A stretch of DNA of 53,950 nucleotides from Bacteroidales bacterium (GCA_016281255.1 JAEEIG010000170.1:1-53950), one strand, 5' to 3'. Positions 10,706-20,345 are shown, counted from the first letter of the stretch. Program-made: numbers and translations. The notes: a model not told the origin generated them from the letters alone.

Positions 10706-12160
10706 CTAGTAAACGTGGGAAGCGCTCTTGCTGTTGTTGTCGCCTCTCTGACGGCCCATGTAGGACTGCACGTTACGGAAACCGACGTAGGACTTACAGG
10801 TATCCTGATACTCGTATGTGCGTGCATACACGGTGGTGTAGTAGCTGACATCCTTCCAGGAACCGCCGCGAATCACTTTTCTCTTCTTCACAGGGGAATC
10901 GTCCTTGGTGGCATAATAGACATACGTCGGGTTCATGTCGTGAGTGAAGTTGGTGGCAGCCTCGTCGTAGGCATCCTCACACCACTCAGCCACGTTGCCG
11001 CTCATGTCGAACAAACCCCAGTCGTTGGGATGGTAGTGGGCCACAATGCCGGGATAGAAGTTGTCATCGGCGATATAGTTACCGCGTTGCGGTTTGAAGT
11101 TGCTCAGGAAACAGCCGTTGCGGTTGGTGGTGTAAGGACCGCCCCAAGGATAGGAGACCAGCGCGTTACCGCCGCGTGCACCCCATTCCCATTCCGCCTC
11201 GGTGGGCAAACGGAACTCGTGTTCGAAAGCGTATTCCTTGCCAGACAGCCAGGACATGCGCAGTTGGGTTCTCCAGAACGAGAAAGCCTTAGCCTGACGC
11301 CAGCTCACACCGACAACCGGGTAATTGTCGTATTGCGGGTTGTTGAAGTAATTCAGGATCATGGGCTCGTTGTAGGAATAGACAAAATCGTGCGCCCAGC
11401 AGAGCGTGTCAGGGTAGATGTTCACCACCTCATGCTTGATGAAGCGCTGATAACCATTGCCCATGCTGCTCGGACGGTTGGCGTAGATACCGCCCAAGTC
11501 GTTGCCCTCCTTGTCGAACTCTTTGGTTGCAGCTCCGAAATTGTCAGGATTCTTGGGATCCCGGTAATTGCGGTAGTCGAACCACCAATACTCATAATTG
11601 AGCATGGAGACGTTCATGCGTTTCGAGCTGTAGTGGTAGAAGCGGGTGTTCAGTTTGCTGAACAAGGGTGACAAGGCGGCCTGCACCTCCTCATTTTCAG
11701 AGTCCCACGGAATCTTCTCCTTCCAGTTGATCAATTTGGGCTCGATGATTTCGCCCTCGTTCTCGCCCTTCTGATACTTCTGATAGTGGCCGTACTTCTC
11801 CTCGTCCGTGATTTCGGCGTCACCGAGAAGCGTGTGGGCGATGGAGTCACGCACCCAATACACAAACTGACGGTATTCGTTGTTGGTGATCTCCGTCTCA
11901 TCCATCCAAATGGCCGCAACCGTCACATTCTTGGACTGTTGGGTCAGGGCGAACGGAACGTCCTGGTCACCGCCACCCATGACGTAGTGGCCGGTGGGGA
12001 TATAGACCATACCGTAAGGCTCCATGTCGGAGAATTCCGGACGGTCCTTTACGCCGACGAGCTGTCCGTCGCCGCCGTTCTTACACGACACCATTAACAA
12101 GAATGCCGCTGCTACAAAAATGATTACCCGTTTCATATTGTTCAATTTTATTAATTTCAA
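10706..12160 (-). CDS. porK: T9SS lipoprotein PorK/GldK (formylglycine-generating-enzyme fold)
   Basis: 484 aa (alternative start at 12136, MKRVIIFVAAAFLLMVSC lipobox); RLPTEAEWEWGARGG, FDMSGNVAEWCEDAYD, VIRGGSWKD. Confidence 0.93.
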   Translation of the reverse strand: MKLIKLNNMKRVIIFVAAAFLLMVSCKNGGDGQLVGVKDRPEFSDMEPYGMVYIPTGHYVMGGGDQDVPFALTQQSKNVTVAAIWMDETEITNNEYRQFVYWVRDSIAHTLLGDAEITDEEKYGHYQKYQKGENEGEIIEPKLINWKEKIPWDSENEEVQAALSPLFSKLNTRFYHYSSKRMNVSMLNYEYWWFDYRNYRDPKNPDNFGAATKEFDKEGNDLGGIYANRPSSMGNGYQRFIKHEVVNIYPDTLCWAHDFVYSYNEPMILNYFNNPQYDNYPVVGVSWRQAKAFSFWRTQLRMSWLSGKEYAFEHEFRLPTEAEWEWGARGGNALVSYPWGGPYTTNRNGCFLSNFKPQRGNYIADDNFYPGIVAHYHPNDWGLFDMSGNVAEWCEDAYDEAATNFTHDMNPTYVYYATKDDSPVKKRKVIRGGSWKDVSYYTTVYARTYEYQDTCKSYVGFRNVQSYMGRQRGDNNSKSASHVY

Positions 12161-12189
12161 ATATGGTTATTAACGTTACTTTGTTAATT

Positions 12190-13245
12190 TTAGTATCTGT
12201 TCTTGTAAATATATCTGGAGTTGCCGTATCCAGAGAAGACCTCAGGCTTGTAAATGTCGAAGCAATAGCGCACCACCACCTCCACGTCACCGAAGCTGCG
12301 GTGAGGCTTGTAAGCCAAACTGTTGGCGGTGAACCCGTATGAGACACCCACATCCAAACCTTTCAGGTAGATGTTGGAGGAGTTGTGGAACGGACGCGCA
12401 CCGAAGGCCAACGTGACAGCATCTTGGAAACGGTAGCCGACACCGCCCCAGAAGACCCCGTTATAACGAGCCAATGCCAATATCTCCCATTGGAATGAAT
12501 GGAGATCCGTCTTCACCAAGGCCTGCGGCATAATCTCCCAATTCGGGTTGAACGGCACCACCCACGTGTAGCCGCCATGCAGGTAGAGCTGGGAAGAACG
12601 GTGCGTCCCTCTGTCGCCCGACAGTCTGATAATCGATTGGGTTGTGTCAAACATGGCCAACATCTGCGTCCATCCCAAACCCACATACCATTGGTCAGTC
12701 TTGTATAACACACCTAAGTTGAAATCCAAATCCAGCGTTGATTCAGACAAAGCGGCCAAAGTCGGGTCATTCGGGTCTGTCGGGTTAAGACCACTGGCAT
12801 CAATGGCCTGATTATACAACGAAACCTGCGCGCCGATGCCCAAATTCCCGCCTCCGACACGCAGTTTATAGGCGTAACCAATCTTTACGCCTGTGTTCTT
12901 ATAATAACCTATCTGGTCGTGCACCAAAGTCACACCGATGGAACCATGCAATTTCTTCAAATAGGATTCGATACTGAAAAGGAAGTCCTGCGGCGCTGTC
13001 TTCGCAGCAGTATCATTGTTGATGGCCGTCGTGGAAAGGTCTCCCCAGCCCAGATACTTGTTGCTGTAATCAGCCGTGAAGCACAATGTGTTACTTTGCT
13101 CCCCTATTCCGCCGGCGTTGTAATAGGACGTCACCCACGGAAAAAAGGTGAATTGTGCATCGTCTTGGGCAAAACCTGACATCGTCACAGTGATTGCCAA
13201 GAGCACTAACAGACCAACTTTTTGTATACCTTTACTCATATTCAA
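12190..13245 (-). CDS. porP: PorP/SprF family T9SS membrane protein
   Basis: 351 aa; signal peptide, beta-strand-rich, first gene of the por operon. Confidence 0.85.
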   Translation of the reverse strand: MNMSKGIQKVGLLVLLAITVTMSGFAQDDAQFTFFPWVTSYYNAGGIGEQSNTLCFTADYSNKYLGWGDLSTTAINNDTAAKTAPQDFLFSIESYLKKLHGSIGVTLVHDQIGYYKNTGVKIGYAYKLRVGGGNLGIGAQVSLYNQAIDASGLNPTDPNDPTLAALSESTLDLDFNLGVLYKTDQWYVGLGWTQMLAMFDTTQSIIRLSGDRGTHRSSQLYLHGGYTWVVPFNPNWEIMPQALVKTDLHSFQWEILALARYNGVFWGGVGYRFQDAVTLAFGARPFHNSSNIYLKGLDVGVSYGFTANSLAYKPHRSFGDVEVVVRYCFDIYKPEVFSGYGNSRYIYKNRY

Positions 13246-13391
13246 TTATGAATTGTTTTATACATTAACTAATTAACTATTAATGTATTACGCAATCTTA
13301 TTGACCTTTGAAAAATCGTTTTTCCTTTCATATACGATACTTCATTTCAAAAAGTTACACAATACATTTACAGTCTAATTTTTTGAAGTGA

Positions 13392-13426
13392 CAAAAATAG
13401 CATATTTTTTGATTTGTTTAACCAAA
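13392..13426 (-). promoter_or_regulatory. predicted promoter of the por operon
   Basis: Minus strand TATTTTTG at 13392-13399 with TTTG at 13423-13426; Bacteroidetes -7/-33 pattern. Confidence 0.45.
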
Positions 13427-13530
13427 ACCATCAATTTTGAAAAAAAAGAACTCAACTTATAAACAATACTCTATGAATCAGTTATTTACACCGAACTATC
13501 TTTATAATTCACTAAAACAGAATATTTTAA

Positions 13531-16500
13531 CTAAAACAAAGCATTCAATGTAATGTTCCCCGTATGGATGACGGCATGGTTCTGCATTGCCCGCCCCTGG
13601 TATTGCACTGCGATCTGAAGGAACTGTGTGACAGAGATTTGCCCCGACAACGTCCAAAGCAGGTTGCGGCCGAGCTGGAGACCGTCCAGCATGAAATACG
13701 AAACCGAGGAATTCTGCCCTATATTGCCTTTCAAATAGACATATTCCGCTGATAACGAAACAGTTCCTCTATTCAACATCCGATAAAGGAACGAGAACTC
13801 GGCGTTATACCGTTGAACATATTCATCCCCTTCCGTATTGTCTTTATAGGAATACAACCCCTTCAGGGAGGCGGTAAACCGATTGACGAACTGCAACCGG
13901 AACTCCTGTTCCACGGAACAGTCGCTCACCCGGTATTGGCGGGATGCAAAAGAGCTGGAGCTGTTGCGGGTCATCTTTCTCCGAAACGCGGTCTGGATGT
14001 AAAGGGGGGCTACCGGGGTGCTTTTCAGTATAAGTTCCATCAAATCAACCTTGTTTGTCTCAAGTCCGTAGTACAAACACTGTGTGTTGGCGTTGGTTTG
14101 CGTGATGAAATCGAAGGCGAAATACGAGCTGCTGTTGTTGAAGGAGAAGGTATTGGTGAGATTCAGACGGTTGGCCACAAGATTCGAATCCTCCCCCGCC
14201 TTCGGGAACGGATTGAACATGCGGGTCTTATGCTTCAGCATGGTATTCAGTGTCAACACATTGGAAAACCTGGACAGGAATTTCCGGAAGCCCTTGCTGT
14301 TGGACCAAACCGCCGCGGGACGCAACTGCACACTTTGTGTCCACTGACTCTGCCACACGTTGACGTAGTCGGTGCCGGCAATCCACACCTTCACATACTC
14401 CGCCTCGTCGGGGAACGCCGCCACCTCGAACTCGTCCAACTCCTCAATGCCATTACCGTTGTAGTCATTCCAGACATGGGTTCCCTGCCCTTTCGCCACT
14501 TTGATATAGGTGAAGGTTTTCTTGAGTTCCATCCCGCTTCCTGTTTCATAGTAAGTATTGACTACCAATGCGTTCCGGAAGAAACGGCCGGTATATTGAA
14601 GATTGCCGACGAAGTAATGCTCCGCATGGGAATGCTTCAACGAATCAAAGACCGATTGGTGGCGATAGGTGGCGTTCAAGGAGAAACTCTGGTTGCGGAT
14701 CTGCGAAAAACGGTACTGCGCCCGCACTTCGTGAATCATCAGATGGTGACGGAGCCGCATTGAATCGGGGGTGAATTCGATGCGGTTCTTATATCCTGCC
14801 AAGAACTGATGTTTCATCTCTTCCGTACTCTGGAGCATGGCATTCAACTCGTTGAAGGCAAAGCTGTTGGCGCGCAACGAGTCGGTCGAAACTCCTTTGA
14901 AGACATTATGTTCCAGCAAGTTGTCTATCCCTAAAGAGAGGGTCCGGAACTTTTTGGCCACCCGCATCCGCGAAACAAGATATCGGCTTCGCTGCACAGA
15001 ATCGCGGGTGAGCAGATAGCTTGTACCCGTCTGCAAATGCCAAGTCAGCCAACGGTCGTCGCTGCGGAACTCGTTACGGAGCGCATTCACCTCGCCCGTG
15101 CGGTTGAAATAGTTGAAATCATACATCAGCAGGTGGTCCTTCGGCTTGGAAAGCACGAATTCCGCCTGTGCCATCCACTCATGCCGGTTCGTTGCATAAT
15201 CCGTCTTCAGATTGTACTGGCGGGCGAACTCCACCTCCCTGAAGGACTCGAAGGGGGTGAAATTCTTATGGAGAAACTGCAGTTGAACTTGACTCTTGAA
15301 GAGCCACGGTACCGTGTCCTTGCGAGAAGAGAACCGTTCCAAATCGCTGATATTCAAAAAATAAGCAAAACCGACATCGTCATTCCTGTCTTTTTTGGAG
15401 AAGGTGTTCTTGTCATAATGCGAAAGAGCCACCTCCGTTTTGACACGGGTGTTCTCGCGCAGGTCCATATCCATACCGAATGTCGCCATTTGCTGGGAAA
15501 TGGGGGCGGTGAGCACCTGTACCGGTTCATATTCCCCCTGCGGAACCCCCTCTTCAGGAGCCACCCAGGCGAAGACCCGTCCATTGGCTGTACTACTGGT
15601 CAACTTGTAGTTTCCCGCATTCGCGCCCATATAGGTGAAATCCGGGGCATACATTTCCGCATTGGGATCGGTGGAATATTTATAAATAGTATATATATCA
15701 TTTTTGTATAACGTATCTGTTTTTTCGTATTGAATGCGGTCTGGAGAGTATGCGACGGTATCGAAATAGGGAAAATAGGCGGTTCCGCCCGCATCCCCGA
15801 GCGCGGCAAGGAAGCGCATATTCTCCATTGTCAGCTCAGGCTGGATAGACTGGTTTTTCAAATCCTGCTCATGGAAAACATTCAGGTAAAGCTTGACAGG
15901 GAGCTTCCGGGAAAGTTGAAACTCATTACGGGAAAACAAGTTATATCTCGAATAGTGCCGATTGGTGTATTCGAATTCCACGATCACCCTCTTTTCTGCA
16001 GAGACCAGCATTTTAGGGGTGAACGTGATTTCAGCCGTGTTGTAGTCCACCGTGTAATCATTATCCGACCCGCGTGTAATCTGCTGACCGTCAACATATA
16101 CGCGTTCCGATCCCGACACGATGGTGATGGAGACCTCGCCATCGGCGCCGTAGAGTTTGTACGGACCTTGCACTCCGTTCCAGACGGCAATGCTCTGGCG
16201 GACGAACTTGCCTTTGGCCACACCGCCGCCCGCCTCGTTCATCATCTTCGTCTTCTCCGCCGGGGCATACCTCACCGCGGCATCCAGTCCCAACACATTG
16301 CGGGAGACGCGCAAGAAACAATCTTCCGATTCTCTCCAGGTCACGTCACCGGCACGGACGGTCGCCACCTCTTTGATTTTCAACGCGATGAAGATACTGC
16401 TGATATCTTGCAGCACTTGGGTGTTGCCTTCAGGCTGTATAGGGATGTTCTTGTCGGAAACAGAAGCCATAATCTCCACATCCTCCGAAAGTTTTCCGGA

Positions 16501-16980
16501 GATCTGCAGATTCAGGGAGGAGTTGAGGACCAAATCCTGATTATTACCGACAGAAACGCCACGCGAGATGGCACCGTTAGTATATAACTCACTGCTATTC
16601 AATATATTCTGAATCGGAGTAATGGAATAATCCGCCATGGCGTGCTGAGAGCGTCCGGGCTCGATGGAGGAGAGCGACTTGTGTGACACGGGGCGAGACA
16701 GATCGGACGGGAAGACTTCATATTGAAGAAAAATCCTTTGTCCAAGCAGTGCGGAGTCGAGGATGGTGAGGGTTGCCGTCAAAGGATCGAGGCGATATTG
16801 GCCATTATTAACCCCTTGTATTTGAAACGTTTGCGGGACAATCGAGCAACTATCCAGCCGGAGTGCGATTGAATCAACCCGCCGGTGTTTCACACGCCAC
16901 GTGCCATCGCTCTGGGCGGACATGCGGGCGGTCCAAAGCGAGAGAAGCAGCGGCAGCAGAAGGAGTCGTTTTTTTCTCAT
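13531..16980 (-). CDS. large uncharacterised outer-membrane beta-barrel-like protein
   Basis: Start placed at MRKKRLLLLPLLLSLWTARMSAQ (signal peptide); RGVSVGNNQDLVLNSSLNLQISGKLSEDVEIMASVSDKNIPIQPEGNTQ, aromatic beta-rich tail ending F. The listed ORF extends further upstream only as antisense of the next gene. Confidence 0.8.
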   Translation of the reverse strand: MRKKRLLLLPLLLSLWTARMSAQSDGTWRVKHRRVDSIALRLDSCSIVPQTFQIQGVNNGQYRLDPLTATLTILDSALLGQRIFLQYEVFPSDLSRPVSHKSLSSIEPGRSQHAMADYSITPIQNILNSSELYTNGAISRGVSVGNNQDLVLNSSLNLQISGKLSEDVEIMASVSDKNIPIQPEGNTQVLQDISSIFIALKIKEVATVRAGDVTWRESEDCFLRVSRNVLGLDAAVRYAPAEKTKMMNEAGGGVAKGKFVRQSIAVWNGVQGPYKLYGADGEVSITIVSGSERVYVDGQQITRGSDNDYTVDYNTAEITFTPKMLVSAEKRVIVEFEYTNRHYSRYNLFSRNEFQLSRKLPVKLYLNVFHEQDLKNQSIQPELTMENMRFLAALGDAGGTAYFPYFDTVAYSPDRIQYEKTDTLYKNDIYTIYKYSTDPNAEMYAPDFTYMGANAGNYKLTSSTANGRVFAWVAPEEGVPQGEYEPVQVLTAPISQQMATFGMDMDLRENTRVKTEVALSHYDKNTFSKKDRNDDVGFAYFLNISDLERFSSRKDTVPWLFKSQVQLQFLHKNFTPFESFREVEFARQYNLKTDYATNRHEWMAQAEFVLSKPKDHLLMYDFNYFNRTGEVNALRNEFRSDDRWLTWHLQTGTSYLLTRDSVQRSRYLVSRMRVAKKFRTLSLGIDNLLEHNVFKGVSTDSLRANSFAFNELNAMLQSTEEMKHQFLAGYKNRIEFTPDSMRLRHHLMIHEVRAQYRFSQIRNQSFSLNATYRHQSVFDSLKHSHAEHYFVGNLQYTGRFFRNALVVNTYYETGSGMELKKTFTYIKVAKGQGTHVWNDYNGNGIEELDEFEVAAFPDEAEYVKVWIAGTDYVNVWQSQWTQSVQLRPAAVWSNSKGFRKFLSRFSNVLTLNTMLKHKTRMFNPFPKAGEDSNLVANRLNLTNTFSFNNSSSYFAFDFITQTNANTQCLYYGLETNKVDLMELILKSTPVAPLYIQTAFRRKMTRNSSSSFASRQYRVSDCSVEQEFRLQFVNRFTASLKGLYSYKDNTEGDEYVQRYNAEFSFLYRMLNRGTVSLSAEYVYLKGNIGQNSSVSYFMLDGLQLGRNLLWTLSGQISVTQFLQIAVQYQGRAMQNHAVIHTGNITLNALF

Positions 16981-17005
16981 TAAAAATATCCGCAAAATTT
17001 GGTGG

Positions 17006-17042
17006 CAAAGATAACTCTCTTTTGGCAAATTTCGTATTTTTG
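17006..17042. promoter_or_regulatory. predicted divergent promoter pair
   Basis: CAAAGATA at 17006-17013 (minus TATCTTTG) and TATTTTTG at 17035-17042 (plus). Confidence 0.55.
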
Positions 17043-17067
17043 CCGGAAATTTTTTGACAATAGGAAA

Positions 17068-18012
17068 ATGGAGAATTACACAATGAAAGACACCCGTTCC
17101 GGGTTTGGCGCCGGGCTGATGGAAGCCGCGCAGAACAATGAAAAAATCTTCGCACTGACCGCCGATGTCACGGGAAGCGTGAAAATGGGCGACTTCAAGG
17201 CCGCATATCCCGACCGTTTCATCCAATGCGGCATTGCGGAGGCCAACATGATCGGCATTTCCGCGGGGTTGGCATTGAGCGGCAAGATCCCGTTCGCCAG
17301 TGCATTCGCGGGCTTCATCTCGGGTCGCGTTTACGACCAGATCCGCATGACAGTGGCCTACTCCAACCTGAACGTCAAGATCGGCGCGTCCCACTCCGGC
17401 ATCACCGTGGGCGAAGACGGTGCCACCCATCAGATGATGGAGGACCTCGGGTTGATGCGCATGCTCCCTAACATGGTGGTACTCAACCCCTGCGACTACA
17501 ACCAGACTAAAATGGCGACCATCGCGGCAGCGGAGCACAACGGTCCCGTCTATCTTCGTTTCGGTCGTCCGGCCGTCCCCAACTTCACCGAAGAGAACAA
17601 GCCGTTTGTCATCGGGAAGGCCGACGTGATGCGCGAAGGCGCCGACGTCACCATCATCGCCACCGGCCATTTAGTCTTCCCCGCCCTGGAAGCTGCCGAG
17701 ATGCTCGACGAGCAGGGAATCCATGCCGAAGTCATCAACATGGCCACCATCAAGCCGTTGGACGAGGAAGCCATCCTGAACAGCGTTCGCAAGACCGGTT
17801 GTGCCGTCACTGCGGAGGAGCATTTCCTGAACGGCGGACTCTGCGACGCTGTCTGCCAATGTTTGAGCCGCAACCTGCCAGCGCCCGTGGAGACCATCGG
17901 CGTGAACGACCATTTCGGCGAGAGCGGCACCCCCGAAGAACTGATGGCGCATTTCGGGCTTGACAAAGAGCACATTGTGGAGGCCTGCAAGAAAGCAATC
18001 AGTCGCAAGTAA
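17068..18012 (+). CDS. transketolase C-terminal subunit
   Basis: MENYTMKDTRSGFGAGLMEAAQ, QCGIAEANMIGISAGLALSGKIPFASAFAGF, VYLRFGRP; only the pyrimidine-binding and C-terminal domains. Confidence 0.88.
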   Translation: MENYTMKDTRSGFGAGLMEAAQNNEKIFALTADVTGSVKMGDFKAAYPDRFIQCGIAEANMIGISAGLALSGKIPFASAFAGFISGRVYDQIRMTVAYSNLNVKIGASHSGITVGEDGATHQMMEDLGLMRMLPNMVVLNPCDYNQTKMATIAAAEHNGPVYLRFGRPAVPNFTEENKPFVIGKADVMREGADVTIIATGHLVFPALEAAEMLDEQGIHAEVINMATIKPLDEEAILNSVRKTGCAVTAEEHFLNGGLCDAVCQCLSRNLPAPVETIGVNDHFGESGTPEELMAHFGLDKEHIVEACKKAISRK

Positions 18013-18027
18013 CCAATAATCAATAGA

Positions 18028-18585
18028 ATGCCTGAAATCACAGACGAATTCATCCTGTCGCTTTTCAGCAACGAGAAGACCAAGGAGAAGGCTTTTGAGA
18101 TGCTGCTGAAGAAGTATCAGAAGCACATCTACTACAGCGCCCGCAGAATCACCACGATTCATGAGGATGCGGATGACGTGACGCAGAACGTGTGCATCAA
18201 AATCTGGAAAAATCTCGACAAATTCAGAAGTGAATCCAGCTTGAAAACCTGGATCACAAGAATTTGCGTAAACGAAGCACTCACCTACATCGAAAAAAAG
18301 AAACGGCTTCTGAATCTGGACGACGACAATTACACGGACTTCCTGCTGGTCAGTCAAGCGGACACCAGCACCGTCACAGCAAGTCAGATCGAGCAGTTCC
18401 TGCAGGAGGAGATCGTCAAGCTGCCGCCGAAACAGCGCGCGGTGTTCACCATGCGCTATTACGACGAGACGCCCTACGCGGAGATGTCGAAGATTTTCGA
18501 CACCTCGGAAAGTGCATTGAAGGCTTCTTACCATTTCGCCGCTGAAAAAATCAAAAAAAATATTTCAGAGCGTTTAACCTTTTAG
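18028..18585 (+). CDS. ECF-type sigma-70 family RNA polymerase sigma factor
   Basis: 185 aa; HEDADDVTQNVCIKIWKNLDKFRSESSLKTWITRICVNEAL, LPPKQRAVFTMRYYDETPYAEMSKIFDTSESALKASYHFAAEKI. Confidence 0.92.
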   Translation: MPEITDEFILSLFSNEKTKEKAFEMLLKKYQKHIYYSARRITTIHEDADDVTQNVCIKIWKNLDKFRSESSLKTWITRICVNEALTYIEKKKRLLNLDDDNYTDFLLVSQADTSTVTASQIEQFLQEEIVKLPPKQRAVFTMRYYDETPYAEMSKIFDTSESALKASYHFAAEKIKKNISERLTF

Positions 18586-18622
18586 AATATCCAAAGTCAT
18601 TATATCGTAATTTCATTTAGTT

Positions 18623-18943
18623 ATGTTTGATTTAGACAATATAGAAAAGACAGAGCATTATCAGATTCCTGAGAACTATTTCGAGGAGCTGCCCGGCAGG
18701 GTCATGCAGAAGATTCAGTCTGAGCAAGTCAGGCGCAAACGGTTTATCATGTCGGCCGTGGCGGCCGTCGCCTTGTTAGTCGTGGCGGTCGGGCTGTTCT
18801 TCACCTACAACACCCCTGACGAGGGTGCGGCCATCACGCAAGCCCCGCAGATCACCGAAGAGGAGGTCCTGGAATCTGTCGCCTCCGATTACTACAGCGA
18901 AGAGCTGGCCATGATGGATTATTACGATTATTTGCAATATTAA
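18623..18943 (+). CDS. single-TM small protein, candidate anti-sigma factor
   Basis: 106 aa; IPENYFEELPGRVMQKIQ, TM FIMSAVAAVALLVVAVGLFFTY, directly after the sigma factor. Confidence 0.65.
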   Translation: MFDLDNIEKTEHYQIPENYFEELPGRVMQKIQSEQVRRKRFIMSAVAAVALLVVAVGLFFTYNTPDEGAAITQAPQITEEEVLESVASDYYSEELAMMDYYDYLQY

Positions 18944-18960
18944 CCTAAAATGTGGATATT

Positions 18961-19476
18961 ATGAAAAGACTTTGGATTTTATTGATTATCGCCGTTTTTT
19001 GCACCTCGGGCAACCTCTTCGCACAGGAAAAGGGCCCGAAGCAGAAAATCATGGATCGCCTTACCTATATGAAGGAGCATTTGACGGTCAGCGAGAAAGC
19101 AAGTGCGAATTTCTGGAAGTCCTACGAGCAATACCTGAAAGACGAGAGGGCCATCATGGACAATTACCGCAAAAACCTGGAAAAGCAGGGCATCAAGCTC
19201 GGCGCCCCGGGAACCAACAAGGAGATGATAGAAAAACTGAGCGACAAGCAACTCACCTATCTGCAAGACCAGAAATTCGACATGCGCAAGAAAATGCTCG
19301 ACTTGGAATACAGTTATTACAAAAAATTCAAAACGATGTTGCCACCTCAGACGCTGCAGAAACTCTACAACCTGGAATATAAATACAAGAGGACGATGAC
19401 GGCCAAAATGAAAGATGAGAAAAAGAAAAAGAATGACGAGATCGGGCCTGTCAACACGGGTAAGAAAAAACGTTAA
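18961..19476 (+). CDS. periplasmic Spy/LTXXQ-like helical protein
   Basis: 171 aa; signal peptide MKRLWILLIIAVFCTSGNLFAQ, charged helical body. Confidence 0.6.
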   Translation: MKRLWILLIIAVFCTSGNLFAQEKGPKQKIMDRLTYMKEHLTVSEKASANFWKSYEQYLKDERAIMDNYRKNLEKQGIKLGAPGTNKEMIEKLSDKQLTYLQDQKFDMRKKMLDLEYSYYKKFKTMLPPQTLQKLYNLEYKYKRTMTAKMKDEKKKKNDEIGPVNTGKKKR

Positions 19477-19482
19477 AAAAAG

Positions 19483-19505
19483 AGTGCCAAACGGCACTTT
19501 TTTTT
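19483..19505 (+). terminator. Rho-independent terminator of the sigma module
   Basis: AGTGCC AAAC GGCACT followed by a long T run. Confidence 0.8.
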
Positions 19506-19506
19506 G

Positions 19507-19514
19507 TATCTTTG
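19507..19514 (+). promoter_or_regulatory. predicted -7 box for the crotonase gene
   Basis: TATCTTTG, 21 nt before the likely start codon. Confidence 0.55.
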
Positions 19515-19535
19515 CCCCTCGAAAAAATCAAAAAT

Positions 19536-20315
19536 ATGAAGGAATACCAATACCTGAAAATAGAGAACTCCGAGTCGGTTTGCACACTGACCATTTCCGC
19601 GCCCAAGTCGCTTAACGCATTAAATTCCAATCTTTTGAAAGAAATGGACGATTTCCTTTCCAACCTCGACAGCCACATCCGCGTGCTGATCATCACCGGT
19701 GACGGCGAGAAGTCGTTTGTGGCGGGCGCCGACATCTCCGAAATGCAGTCGCTCAATGCGGAGGAGGGCGAACGTTTCGGCGCCTGCGGTGCGAAAGTGT
19801 TCCGCAAGATCGAGACGCTGCCGATACCCGTCATCGCGGCGGTGAACGGCTTTGCCCTCGGCGGCGGTTGCGAGTTAGCGCTGGCCTGCGACATCCGATT
19901 GGCAGCCAACACCGCGAAGTTCGGACAACCCGAGGTCGGTCTGGGCATCATCCCCGGCTTCTCCGGCACCTACCGCCTCACCAAGATCGTCGGCATGGGC
20001 ATGGCCAAGGAACTGATCTTCTCCGCCCGCGCCATCAAGGCGGACGAAGCCCTGCGCATCGGACTGGTCAACGCCGTTCACGAACCCCAGGATCTGATGA
20101 AAGAGGCGATGAGACTTGCCCACAGAATCGTGAAAAACGCACCCATCGCCGTGAGATACGCCAAAGAGTGCATCAACGAGGAGTACGACCTCCCCGCTGA
20201 CGAGGCCATCGCTTTCGAGAGCCGCATGTTCGGCAAATGCTTCGCCACCAAGGACCAAAAGGAGGGCATGACCGCGTTCCTCACCAAACAGGACGCCCAC
20301 TTCACCAACGAATAA
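19536..20315 (+). CDS. enoyl-CoA hydratase/crotonase family protein
   Basis: MKEYQYLKIENSESVCTLTISAPKSLNALN, GEKSFVAGADISEM, AVNGFALGGGCELALACDIRLA. Confidence 0.92.
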   Translation: MKEYQYLKIENSESVCTLTISAPKSLNALNSNLLKEMDDFLSNLDSHIRVLIITGDGEKSFVAGADISEMQSLNAEEGERFGACGAKVFRKIETLPIPVIAAVNGFALGGGCELALACDIRLAANTAKFGQPEVGLGIIPGFSGTYRLTKIVGMGMAKELIFSARAIKADEALRIGLVNAVHEPQDLMKEAMRLAHRIVKNAPIAVRYAKECINEEYDLPADEAIAFESRMFGKCFATKDQKEGMTAFLTKQDAHFTNE

Positions 20316-20345
20316 ACATTTTTAATCCTAAAAAAATACATTGTT

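Noticed and set aside
16981-17670. N-terminal extension of the 1379-aa minus ORF
   Set aside because: Antisense to the transketolase gene; a clear signal peptide starts at 16980.
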